From Rhizobium sp. Q54 (GTDB lineage Bacteria > Pseudomonadota > Alphaproteobacteria > Rhizobiales > Xanthobacteraceae): DNA of 45,357 nucleotides. The stretch covers positions 1 to 45,357 of the forward strand of contig CAMBQQ010000025.1 in assembly GCA_945870035.1 (NCBI GenBank). The letters are read 5' to 3'. A program made the position numbers and the translations under genes. Of the stretch, positions 1 to 6,257 are shown piece by piece (position 1 is the first letter of the stretch; every line of letters starts with the position of its first letter). The notes under the pieces were generated by a model. That model was not told where the DNA came from, did no database searches, and worked only from the letters and a program-made list of their open reading frames with translations.

Positions 1-72
1 GCCGTGAGACAGAGGGAAAAATGGCTCAATCCGACGCATCTGCGCCTCGGAGAGTAGAAACAAACCATCCAT
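1..72 (-). CDS. IS5-family transposase, N-terminal fragment (cut by window edge)
   Basis: The first 24 codons are visible, starting from ATG at 72 and beginning MDGLFLLSEAQMRRIEPFF. This is the typical opening of IS5-group transposases, with the 'LSxxQMxRIxPxFPxSHG' pattern. A ribosome-binding site (AAGGAGG, near 86-92 on the minus strand) precedes the start. The catalytic DDE core lies outside the window. The gene is on the same strand as the transposase 3' end at 45230-45357, but the two pieces cannot be shown to be one copy. It is too short at the edge to be noticed by length alone; the call rests on the sequence match plus the adjacent terminal repeat. Confidence 0.8.
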   Translation of the reverse strand, partial: MDGLFLLSEAQMRRIEPFFPLSHG

Positions 73-148
73 GGCGACGCCTCCTTGCGCCGCCAGTGAA
101 TCAATCGACCACCTGATCCGCAAGATATTTAATGGGTCCTGAGCCTAG
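1..148 (-). mobile_element. IS5-family insertion sequence, 5' end only
   Basis: This is the transposase-start end of an IS5-family element that runs off the left edge. The inward-reading terminal inverted repeat is at 144-131 (GCTCAGGACCCATT on the minus strand). It matches 12 of 14 bases of the IS end at 45214-45227 (GGTCAGGACTCATT). The four bases outside it, 145-148, are CTAG, which fits the YTAR target duplicated by many IS5-group elements. The rest of the element is outside the window, so completeness cannot be judged. Confidence 0.85.
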
Positions 149-193
149 ACTCTTTGCTTTTTTAACGATTACCGATTACTGAACGTGCGTTAC

Positions 194-269
194 GGGGCCA
201 TAGCTCAGCTGGGAGAGCGCCTGCATGGCATGCAGGAGGTCGGCGGTTCGATCCCGCCTGGCTCCACCA
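194..269 (+). tRNA. tRNA-Ala(GGC)
   Basis: This is a 76-nt cloverleaf including an encoded CCA end. The acceptor stem is GGGGCCA with TGGCTCC, the D stem is GCTC/GAGC, and the anticodon stem CCTGC/GCAGG encloses loop ATGGCAT, giving anticodon GGC, which reads GCC. The T arm is GGCGG-TTCGATC-CCGCC. GCC is a heavily used alanine codon in this GC-rich genome. The gene lies 45 bp from the outer end of the IS5 element. Confidence 0.97.
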
Positions 270-361
270 ACCTTCGCTCGCCTCGCGAGCTACGGTTGGA
301 AAGCCAACCTTTAGCCCCAAACAGCGCCGCACATTCAGAACCGCGAAGCGAGCGAAGGTTG
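268..361. repeat. 14-bp inverted repeat in the tRNA-Ala 3' trailer
   Basis: Bases 268-281 (CAACCTTCGCTCGC) are the exact reverse complement of 348-361. The left arm begins inside the CCA tail of tRNA-Ala. Between the arms is a smaller hairpin (GGTTGG-AAAG-CCAACC, near 294-309). The stretch from 270 to 522 otherwise holds only a terminator and the leader of the next gene. The repeat could be a processing or termination structure for the tRNA precursor, or a remnant of an intergenic repeat. Confidence 0.6.
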
Positions 362-406
362 CCGCGCCGAAGCTCCGCAGGAGCGAAGGCGGGCGATGGA
401 TGACAG

Positions 407-430
407 GCCGCCTACCAGGCGGCTTTTTTA
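407..430 (+). terminator. Rho-independent terminator downstream of tRNA-Ala
   Basis: A perfect 7-bp stem, GCCGCCT/AGGCGGC with loop ACC, is followed directly by six T residues (424-429). It lies 138 bp after the tRNA and before the amidohydrolase gene, so it should end the tRNA transcript and insulate the next gene. Confidence 0.85.
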
Positions 431-522
431 ATGCCGTGAAATAGCTCACAGCACGACACTACAGACAAACGCCACGTCCCCATTGCATGATGCCCGCAAA
501 ACAATGCGGGGAGAGAAACGTT

Positions 523-1497
523 ATGCAAGGCAAGATCGCGCTCGAGGAGCACTTCGCCATCGAGCCGACGCTCGGCGATTCAAAAGTTTTCGGCGCCCAT
601 GTCTGGCCCGATCTCGGTCCCCGCTTGATCGACGTGCAGGACACGCGCCTGCGCGAAATGGACAAGCATGGCGTCGAGCTGATGATCCTGTCGCTCAACG
701 CGCCGGCGGTGCAGGCGATCCACGACGTCAAAACCGCCATAGCGGTCGCGCGTCAGGCCAATGACGTGCTCGCCGAACACATCCGCAAACGCCCCGACCG
801 CTTCGCCGCCTTCGCCGCGCTGCCGATGCAGGACCCGGACGCGGCGATTGCCGAACTGAACCGCTGTATCAAGGATCTTGGTTTCGTCGGCGCACTGGTC
901 AACGGATTTTCCAATGTCGGCACGCCGGACAACGTCACCTATTACGACCTGCCGCAATACCGGCCGTTCTGGCGCGCGGTCGAGACGCTCGACGTGCCGT
1001 TCTACCTGCACCCGCGCAATCCGCAGCCCGGCAATCCGCAATTCCAGGGCCACAACTGGCTGCTCGGGCCGAACTGGGCGTTCTCGGCCGAGACATCCAT
1101 CCATGCGTTGCGATTAATCGGCTCAGGCCTGTTCGACGAAAATCCGAATCTCAAGTTAGTGCTCGGCCATCTCGGCGAGGGCATGCCGGTGCAGCTCTGG
1201 CGCATCGACGGCCGCAACGGCTGGATGAAGGAGCCGCACCGCTATCCGGCGAAGCACGGCGTCGGCCATTATTTTCGCAAGCATTTTCATCTGACCACGT
1301 CGGGCAATTTCCACACGCCGTCGCTCATCAACGCGATGACGGAAATGGGGCCGGACCGCGTCATGTTCTCGGTCGATTGGCCGTTCGAGGATGTCGGCGA
1401 AGGCTGCGCCTGGTTCGACAACGCCGCGATCGGCGAAGCCGAGCGCGCCAGGATCGGCCGCGATAATGCGGTGAAGCTGTTCAATCTGAAAATTTAG
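523..1497 (+). CDS. Amidohydrolase-family decarboxylase, gamma-resorcylate decarboxylase-like
   Basis: This 324-residue TIM-barrel amidohydrolase closely resembles gamma-resorcylate (2,6-dihydroxybenzoate) decarboxylase, a roughly 327-residue enzyme that non-oxidatively and reversibly decarboxylates ortho-hydroxybenzoates. It opens MQGKIALEEHFAI as that family does. The metal ligands appear in place: Glu8 and His10 (EEH), His163 (HPRN) and Asp285 (SVDWPFE), with the catalytic His216 in GHLGEG. ATG 523 is preferred over the in-frame ATG at 487 because GGGGAGAG (508-515) sits just upstream of 523 and family members start there. The gene stands alone between the tRNA terminator and a convergent junction; no other aromatic-degradation genes are nearby, so the true substrate is uncertain. 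It could act on another hydroxybenzoate or carboxyvanillate. The hairpin CCCGCA/TGCGGG (493-510) partly covers the ribosome-binding site. Confidence 0.88.
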   Translation: MQGKIALEEHFAIEPTLGDSKVFGAHVWPDLGPRLIDVQDTRLREMDKHGVELMILSLNAPAVQAIHDVKTAIAVARQANDVLAEHIRKRPDRFAAFAALPMQDPDAAIAELNRCIKDLGFVGALVNGFSNVGTPDNVTYYDLPQYRPFWRAVETLDVPFYLHPRNPQPGNPQFQGHNWLLGPNWAFSAETSIHALRLIGSGLFDENPNLKLVLGHLGEGMPVQLWRIDGRNGWMKEPHRYPAKHGVGHYFRKHFHLTTSGNFHTPSLINAMTEMGPDRVMFSVDWPFEDVGEGCAWFDNAAIGEAERARIGRDNAVKLFNLKI

Positions 1498-1508
1498 TCT
1501 CGCTCTTT

Positions 1509-1587
1509 CTCCGTTCGTCCCCGCGAAAGCGGGGACCCAGTCTTTTTGCGAAGAACTGGATTCCCGCTTTCGCGGGAATGAACGGAG
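1509..1587. repeat. Type-A palindromic intergenic repeat, copy 1
   Basis: The outer arms are CTCCGTTC (1509-1516) and GAACGGAG (1580-1587). Inside is a hairpin GTCCCCGC-gaaa-GCGGGGAC followed by CCAGT, then a spacer, then ACTGG and a second hairpin ATTCCCGC-tttc-GCGGGAAT. The same plan recurs at 4970, 26965 and 29594. This copy fills the gap between the convergent amidohydrolase and SleB-like genes and may serve as a two-way transcript end. Confidence 0.85.
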
Positions 1588-1607
1588 TATGTTGCTGCGC
1601 TCAAACT

Positions 1608-2852
1608 TTACTTCTTCTTCGCGCTCGCCAGCAAAGCGGGGCTGCCCCAGGTCGGCTCTTCCTCGCCATTGCCCCAGGCATAGGGGCGATAGAAAGTGTG
1701 CAAACCGTAGCGCACCTGCTTCTTCATTTCGCGCACCCAGTTCGGGTGCACATAGACGGCGTGATAGTGCGTCGACTTGGCGACTTCGGGCACATAGATC
1801 TGGCCGTCGAGCGTCTGCTTGGCGATACGGTTGGCGCGCGCCCAGTGGCCACGTTCGGTAATCGCCTTGCTCTTGCCATCGCAGGCAAAGGTAAACTGGC
1901 ACGACAGGTGACGATGCGCGTTTTGATAAACCACGCCGCAAATGTCATTCGGATAGAAGCCTGAGAAGGCGCGGTTGACGATCACTTGCGCGACGGCCTG
2001 TTGGCCTTTGACCGGCTCGCTGCGCGCCTCGAAATAGATAGCGGTGGCCAGGCAGCGCTCGGCCTTGGCGTATTCCTTGCCTTCGAGCTTCAGGCGCTGC
2101 GCCGGCGACGGCGGCGGTACGCCCGGCGCGGGCGTCGGCAGCGGCACCATGCGCAAAGGGATCGCGGCCGAGGTCGGCAACGAAGTTGCCGGCACCGGCA
2201 ATTCATTCGGATCATCAGGCATCGAGGACGGCGAAAGGCTAGCGAGCTGGATCTGTTCGCCGCGGCGCGTAGCGGACGCCACCAGCGATTCCCGTGCCGG
2301 CATTTCGGCGGGGTTAAACGAAGCGTTTTTGAAGTTGTCCATGGCGGCGGGAGACACCATCGCGAATTCGACAGCGTCTGCGTAGCGCGCGGCCGCCAGT
2401 TCGGCGACGACCGGCGAGGCGCTCGACCGGTAACCATTGTTCGCCGGCGCATGCGGCAGCGACGCGGCAATGCGGGCAGCGGCAACAGGTGCACGATCGG
2501 GCAGCATGGCGATTTTCGGCGCGCGGTCGGCCGGCGCGTCGATCCTCGCGGCGGCGAGCTTCGGCGCATTGACGGTCACGTCGCGCGGGATGGCGACCGT
2601 GACGGACTGGTCCGGCAAAACCGAGATCTGACGGATGGCAGTGAGAATGCGACCCGGGACTTCAGCGTAATTCTGCCGACCGTCGCGAATGAATTCGGCG
2701 CCGGCCGTCACCAGCGGGACATTCATCAAATCGAGCGCGCTGATGCCGACAGCGGCAATCGCAAAGGCGACGCAAACGCGCTTGCCGTTCTGAAATATCT
2801 TTTCTTCGAAAGTGAGCCCGAACGGATCGGCATCGATGCTGCGCGTCAACAC
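1608..2852 (-). CDS. Cell-wall hydrolase of the SleB/CwlJ family, membrane-anchored
   Basis: This is a 414-residue predicted peptidoglycan hydrolase. The C-terminal third matches the SleB/CwlJ (Hydrolase_2) domain: AIYFEARSEPVKGQQAV carries the Glu expected to be catalytic, followed by VIVNRAFSGFYP, C-rich CQFTFACDGK and the terminal HTFYRPYAWG block. The N terminus has one hydrophobic segment (about residues 25-50), which suggests anchoring in the inner membrane with the enzyme domain in the periplasm. A long Pro/Ala-rich linker (about residues 100-260) joins them. The start is GTG at 2852 with GGGAG just upstream. In non-sporulating rhizobia such proteins are thought to act in wall remodelling as lytic enzymes; that role is inferred here. 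The gene is monocistronic. Confidence 0.88.
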   Translation of the reverse strand: MLTRSIDADPFGLTFEEKIFQNGKRVCVAFAIAAVGISALDLMNVPLVTAGAEFIRDGRQNYAEVPGRILTAIRQISVLPDQSVTVAIPRDVTVNAPKLAAARIDAPADRAPKIAMLPDRAPVAAARIAASLPHAPANNGYRSSASPVVAELAAARYADAVEFAMVSPAAMDNFKNASFNPAEMPARESLVASATRRGEQIQLASLSPSSMPDDPNELPVPATSLPTSAAIPLRMVPLPTPAPGVPPPSPAQRLKLEGKEYAKAERCLATAIYFEARSEPVKGQQAVAQVIVNRAFSGFYPNDICGVVYQNAHRHLSCQFTFACDGKSKAITERGHWARANRIAKQTLDGQIYVPEVAKSTHYHAVYVHPNWVREMKKQVRYGLHTFYRPYAWGNGEEEPTWGSPALLASAKKK

Positions 2853-3029
2853 TTTTACGCTCCCACTGTCGCCGGAAGGTTTTTTAAGACCGGTCGAACA
2901 GCGGTGATCCTAGAGAAGGAAAACAAATTGGATAGAGTTTTACGAAATTTTTGAACCAACAAGGCAAAGACGTATGCTTAAATTAACCAATAAAAACGGC
3001 CCGATTTAACGAATTTGAGTTAAACCTGG

Positions 3030-3058
3030 AACCGCGCGAGACAAACGTCCGCGCGGTT
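3030..3058 (-). terminator. Hairpin after the orphan methyltransferase gene
   Basis: A 9-bp stem, AACCGCGCG/CGCGCGGTT (3030-3038 with 3050-3058), lies 8 bp past the methyltransferase stop. There is no clean U tract directly after it on the minus strand (CCAGGTTT follows), so intrinsic termination is possible but not certain. Confidence 0.45.
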
Positions 3059-3065
3059 TGGAAAT

Positions 3066-3869
3066 TTACCGAGGCTTTCGCCCGACGGCATACATCATAA
3101 AATACCAGTCCGGCTTCCAGAAAAACATCGCGCCAAAAATGTAGATCAGCAGCAGGCGCAGCCTCGGAAATTTGTTCAGGCCGACATAAACATCCGGCAA
3201 AACCTTGCCGAGCGAAGCCGGCGGACACAGTCCGGCCTCGACGATTTCGAAGCCGCTCGCCAGCATGTAGTCACGCAGGTCACGTTGCGTCATGTAATAG
3301 CAATAGAATTCCCGCGACGTTCCCGGCTTTTCGGTTTCCCAGTCGCGTTTCGACGCCTTGATCGCCCGGGGATCTTCGAACGGCACGGTGACGACCGCGT
3401 ATCCGCCCGGTTTCAGGATGCGGTGGAATTCCGCGAGCGCCCTTTGCGGTCCCTCCTCATTGTGCTCGATGACGCCCCATGAAATGAGGCCGTCATATTT
3501 ATCGTTCGGAGCAGGGATGTTTTCGATCGTGCCATAAATCCATTCGGTTTCTGGATAGACCCCCTTCAGACGGTTGATGAGCGTGTCCGAATAATCCAGC
3601 CCGACGGCCGCGAAGCCCTTCTCCTTCAGAAAACTAACCCACTCGCCGAAGCCGCAGCCGGCGTCGAGAATCTGTCCGCCTGGAACGAAATATTTGCGGA
3701 TCAGCCGGTAGCGGAGGTCGATGCCGATTTTCAGTCTTTTGAAGAAGCTCAGTTTCTTCGACGCGGCAAAATTCTTCGCCCAGGATTCAGGGGTGCTGAC
3801 CCGGATTCCTTCGAACGCGCCGTCACCATTCTCGCTTCCGGCAACGACCGGCCTCAACTCCTTGAACAT
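3066..3869 (-). CDS. Class I SAM-dependent methyltransferase, target unknown
   Basis: This 267-residue protein has a Rossmann-type methyltransferase core. Motif I is LDAGCGFGEWVSFL (about residues 68-81), the acidic end of strand 2 is GLDYS, and ISWGVIEHNEEGPQ and ILKPGGYAVVTVPF follow in the order expected of Methyltransf_11/25 families. A C-terminal hydrophobic stretch (LRLLLIYIFGAMFF, about residues 240-253) suggests membrane association. The start is ATG 3869 with GAGGACAG upstream. It is a single gene, flanked on both sides by AT-rich non-coding DNA, and its codons are more A/T-rich than those of its neighbours. Similar proteins occur in polysaccharide and lipid modification loci, but no such genes are adjacent here. 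Substrate not assignable. Confidence 0.8.
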   Translation of the reverse strand: MFKELRPVVAGSENGDGAFEGIRVSTPESWAKNFAASKKLSFFKRLKIGIDLRYRLIRKYFVPGGQILDAGCGFGEWVSFLKEKGFAAVGLDYSDTLINRLKGVYPETEWIYGTIENIPAPNDKYDGLISWGVIEHNEEGPQRALAEFHRILKPGGYAVVTVPFEDPRAIKASKRDWETEKPGTSREFYCYYMTQRDLRDYMLASGFEIVEAGLCPPASLGKVLPDVYVGLNKFPRLRLLLIYIFGAMFFWKPDWYFMMYAVGRKPR

Positions 3870-4075
3870 CTGTCCTCGACTTTGCCGCTGACCGCCAATT
3901 TATTCGCCCCAGAAACCATTCCGTTAAATGAACTGCGGCAAAGGCGTTGCCAAGGCCAAATTGCCCGGCTTGCACGCCAGTCTGGAGCCGAAACCGGCTC
4001 ACTTGCGGTGATTTTCGGCTGAAAAGCCGGCTGACAAGCCGCTGCGCACCGATCCCGGCCGAATTTGCCTGTGTT
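3870..4075. other. Intergenic stretch upstream of hsp20
   Basis: This is the first part of a gene-free region of about 325 bases between the divergent methyltransferase and hsp20. Apart from the GAGGACAG ribosome-binding site of the methyltransferase at its left end and short GC-rich inverted repeats (AGCCG/CGGCT type, around 3980-4035), I see no gene. The right part of the gap holds the RpoH promoter and structured leader listed separately. Confidence 0.6.
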
Positions 4076-4107
4076 CTTGAACCTTTAACCCACCCTGCCC
4101 ATATTAG
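4076..4107 (+). promoter_or_regulatory. RpoH (sigma-32) promoter of hsp20
   Basis: The -35 element is CTTGAA (4076-4081) and the -10 element is CCCATATTAG (4098-4107), with 18 bases between CTTG and the -10. The rhizobial RpoH consensus CTTG-N17/18-CYTATNTNNG is matched with one mismatch. Transcription should start near 4113-4117, giving a leader of about 80 nt. Confidence 0.85.
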
Positions 4108-4116
4108 ACGCAACAG

Positions 4117-4188
4117 GGCGGCAAGTCGCCGCCAGGTTATGAGGTGCCCGCAAGGGGCTTCATCAAAGTCGCTTCGAGCGAGGACTTT
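4117..4188 (+). ncRNA. ROSE-like RNA thermometer leader of hsp20
   Basis: Three hairpins follow one another in the leader. H1 is GGCGGC-AAGTC-GCCGCC (4117-4133). H2 is GCCC-GCAAG-GGGC (4146-4158). H3 pairs AAAGT with ACTTT and CGCT with AGCG across 4165-4188 and leaves AGG bulged, so the Shine-Dalgarno sequence CGAGGA (4179-4184) is buried. H3 includes UCGCU, which fits the U(U/C)GCU motif of ROSE elements opposite the SD. ROSE thermometers melt on heating and free the ribosome-binding site of small heat-shock genes in rhizobia. The assignment is from pattern and context; melting has not been shown. Confidence 0.7.
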
Positions 4189-4194
4189 GAGACC

Positions 4195-4620
4195 ATGTCA
4201 CGAGTGCCGTCACTATCCAGTCCGTTTCTGCTCGGCTTCGACGAGATCGAGCGCCTGCTCGACCGCGTCAGCAAGGGAGCCGACGGCTATTCGCCGTACA
4301 ATATCGAGCGGCTGGCCCGCGATGGGGACAATCCGGAGCGGCTGCGTATCACGCTCGCCGTGGCCGGCTTTACCCGCGATCAGCTGGACGTCTGCATCGA
4401 GGAAAGCCAGTTGGTGATCCGCGGGCGTCAGCAGGACGACAAATCGCGCCACTATCTCCACCGCGGCATCGCCGCGCGCCAGTTCCAGCGCACCTTTGTG
4501 CTGGCCGACGGCATGGAGGTGCTCGGCGCTGATTTGAAGAACGGATTGTTGTCGATCGACCTGATCCGGCCGCAACCGGAGCGGTTCATCAAGTCAATCG
4601 CGATCAACGACCTGGAATGA
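4195..4620 (+). CDS. Small heat-shock protein, Hsp20 family
   Basis: This is a 141-residue alpha-crystallin-type chaperone that holds unfolding proteins for refolding by DnaK/DnaJ/GrpE, whose genes are also in this window. The alpha-crystallin core spans about residues 35-125, with LRITLAVAGFTRDQLDV at its start and FQRTFVLADGMEV and the GLLSIDL strand near the end. The sequence MSRVPSLSSPFLLGFDEIE is the usual start of the rhizobial family, so ATG 4195 is preferred over upstream in-frame starts. The SD for this ATG is held inside hairpin H3 of the leader. DUF1150 follows 68 bp downstream and is probably cotranscribed. Confidence 0.95.
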   Translation: MSRVPSLSSPFLLGFDEIERLLDRVSKGADGYSPYNIERLARDGDNPERLRITLAVAGFTRDQLDVCIEESQLVIRGRQQDDKSRHYLHRGIAARQFQRTFVLADGMEVLGADLKNGLLSIDLIRPQPERFIKSIAINDLE

Positions 4621-4688
4621 CGGAACTTTGAAGGAAACAACAGGACTCGACCGCGTTAAGCGTTCAATAGGAAAGGATCGAGGGCCAC

Positions 4689-4961
4689 ATGACCGACAAA
4701 CAGTTTGAGACGAACACGCCCAATCCCATCATCACCCAGGAAGCGCTGGCGCATCTCGGCGACGGCCGGCTGGCCTATGTGAAGGCGATTCGTTCCGAGG
4801 ATGTCGCGGAAATGTTCCCGCAGGCGCCGCAGATTGCGCCGGGCGTGACCTTGTTCGCTCTGCATGCCGCCGACGGCACGCCGATCATGCTCACCGACAC
4901 GCGCGAATCGGCCATTGCCAGCGCCTGGAGCAACGAGCTTGAAGCGGTAAGCGTGCACTAG
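4689..4961 (+). CDS. DUF1150 family protein
   Basis: This is a 90-residue protein of unknown function from a family restricted largely to alphaproteobacteria. The conserved LGxGRLAYVKAIRSEDV and TLFALHAADGTPIMLTDTRE segments fill most of it. No signal peptide or membrane segment is seen. It follows hsp20 on the same strand with its own SD (GGAAAGGATCGAGG, about 4670-4683). Its link to hsp20 suggests that it is expressed on heat shock, but no biochemical role is known to me. Confidence 0.88.
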   Translation: MTDKQFETNTPNPIITQEALAHLGDGRLAYVKAIRSEDVAEMFPQAPQIAPGVTLFALHAADGTPIMLTDTRESAIASAWSNELEAVSVH

Positions 4962-4969
4962 GTTTACCT

Positions 4970-5127
4970 CGTCCCCGCGCATAGCCGTCCGCAGGACGGC
5001 GTCGCTTCGCTCAACTATGCGGGGACCCATAACCACCGTTCTTGAAAATTGAAAAGCGCGGCCAGTCGGCTGCGCTTTTTCAGTTGAGAGGACCGGGCGT
5101 ATGGGTCCCCGCTTTCGCGGGGACGAC
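4970..5127. repeat. Type-A palindromic intergenic repeat, copy 2 (rearranged)
   Basis: This is a larger variant of the type-A repeat. A left palindrome starts GTCCCCGCGCATAG (4971) and closes at CTATGCGGGGAC followed by CCAT. The right end is ATGGG then the standard hairpin GTCCCCGC-tttc-GCGGGGAC (about 5105-5124). A terminator-like hairpin is nested between them. It lies in the convergent gap between DUF1150 and ptsN. Confidence 0.8.
5052..5080. terminator. Bidirectional terminator-like hairpin between DUF1150 and ptsN
   Basis: AAAAGCGC (5052-5059) pairs perfectly with GCGCTTTT (5072-5079), with GGC/GGC-rich bases in the loop and a T tract on both strands. It can end transcripts from either side of this convergent junction. 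It is nested inside repeat copy 2. Confidence 0.75.
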
Positions 5128-5141
5128 AGCGATGTACGGCC

Positions 5142-5618
5142 TTACGCCGCGCTGCTCGCCGGCGGCATCGCCAGCACCGCATAAAGCGCATCCATATCCC
5201 GCGAGTCACGCAGCTTGCGGGCAATGTCCGCGTCGCGCAGCAAACGCGCCACGCGCGCCAACGCCTTGAGATGATCGGCGCCCGCAGCCTCGGGCGCCAG
5301 CAGCAGGAAAATGAGATCGACTGGTTGCGAATCGAGCGCCTCGAAATCGATCGGCCGCTCGAGCCGCGCGAACAATCCGAACAGCCGGCCGATCTTCGGC
5401 AGCTTGCCGTGCGGAATGGCGACACCATTACCGACCGCGGTGGAGCCAAGCTTCTCGCGCTGAAGCAAAATTTCGAGAATCGCCTTTTCGTTCTGGCCGG
5501 TCAGTTCAGCCGCACGCGCGGCAAGTTCGGCAATCGCCTGCTTCTTGCCGTTGACCTTCAGCGCCGGAATGATCGCGTTGGGCGCGACGAGATCGGTGAG
5601 CGTCATGGACATGTCCAA
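5142..5618 (-). CDS. PTS nitrogen-regulatory protein PtsN (EIIA-Ntr)
   Basis: This 158-residue PTS EIIA-type domain belongs to the nitrogen PTS (PtsP-PtsO-PtsN), a regulatory phosphorelay linked to potassium homeostasis and nitrogen and carbon control. The phosphorylated histidine is His70 in VAIPHGKLP. Conserved LQREKLGSTAVGNGVAIPH and RPIDFEALDSQPVDLIFLLLAP segments surround it. It sits downstream of rpoN and hpf, the classical order. The gap to hpf is about 147 bp, larger than usual. Three in-frame ATGs (5618, 5612, 5606) compete, and none has a strong SD; the family usually begins near the third (MTLTDLVAP). Confidence 0.95.
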   Translation of the reverse strand: MDMSMTLTDLVAPNAIIPALKVNGKKQAIAELAARAAELTGQNEKAILEILLQREKLGSTAVGNGVAIPHGKLPKIGRLFGLFARLERPIDFEALDSQPVDLIFLLLAPEAAGADHLKALARVARLLRDADIARKLRDSRDMDALYAVLAMPPASSAA

Positions 5619-5765
5619 TGATCGAAAGCGGCGGTGCCGGATTGCATAATGGGTTGCGTGGGGTGTGAATGAGGCGGACCATATGCACGGCGTCCGGCGG
5701 CGTCAATGGCCGCAGCGCGGCCAAAAATGCCGTCTTTTAGCGCAGTTCCAGACTTTCCTGCTGGT

Positions 5766-6077
5766 TTAAGTGCCGCGACGCGCCTGATTGTCCTTGAGCC
5801 GGCGCTTGTAGCGGCGCAGCCGCTTTTCGATATGCCCGGCCGCCTGGTCGGCGCTGTCATAGGCGTCCGCCGCCATGCCCTCGGCTTCGAGCGACGCGCC
5901 CGAATCGAGATGCAGGACACATTCGGTGCGGAAGCCGAAGCCGTCGCGGCCGACTGTCGCATGTCCGGTGTAACCGCCGCGAAAGTATTTCGATGTCGCT
6001 TCTTCGACGCGGTCGATAATGCGTTGCTGTAGTGAAACGCCGATGCTGATATTCTGTCCCGAGACACGTAAAGGCAT
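5766..6077 (-). CDS. Ribosome hibernation factor HPF/RaiA, short: lacks C-terminal domain
   Basis: This is a 103-residue protein holding only the N-terminal S30AE domain that binds the decoding centre of idle 30S subunits. It begins MPLRVSGQNISIG and includes the conserved CVLHLDSGASLEAEG, DAYDSADQAAGHIEKRL and YKRR segments. The Rhizobiales protein at this locus is normally the long form (roughly 180-200 residues) with a linker and a C-terminal dimerisation domain that makes 100S ribosomes. Here a stop follows RRYKRRLKDNQARRGT, and none of the three frames in the 147 bp up to ptsN encodes the missing domain. The SD AAGGAGG is strong and the start is clear. It may be a genuine short HPF or a truncated gene that keeps only the ribosome-binding half. 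Confidence 0.9.
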   Translation of the reverse strand: MPLRVSGQNISIGVSLQQRIIDRVEEATSKYFRGGYTGHATVGRDGFGFRTECVLHLDSGASLEAEGMAADAYDSADQAAGHIEKRLRRYKRRLKDNQARRGT

Positions 6078-6257
6078 CCGTCGAGCCTCCTTGTCGGGTG
6101 CGAGCCTCTATCCACGGCACCTTCGCCGCGATTTGTTCCGCACCATTTTTCCAGCGGGCTAATCATATCATCTGCGAATCGTTCCCCACGTCAATGCACG
6201 AAATTTTCAACGCGGGCCTTGCCAGGAAGAAGATTTAGGCTTCGCTAAAAGAACCGT

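Noticed and set aside
162-449. Minus-strand 95-codon ORF over tRNA-Ala
   Set aside because: It is the antisense of the tRNA; the GSNRRPPACHAG-type peptide is a known artefact of tRNA translation.
1986-2954. 322-codon plus-strand ORF opposite the SleB-like gene
   Set aside because: Arg-rich antisense shadow with no start signal or domain.
2975-3025. CtrA-like TTAA pairs
   Set aside because: The TTAA spacings are not the 7 bases of the CtrA motif; the region is simply AT-rich.
5619-5765. Frameshifted remnant of the HPF C-terminal domain
   Set aside because: None of the three minus-strand frames shows the VVVFR or YRR-DG-IGWI type residues of that domain.
6180-6257. Sigma-54 promoter upstream of hpf
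   Set aside because: TGGCA and TTGA are too far apart for a -24/-12 element.
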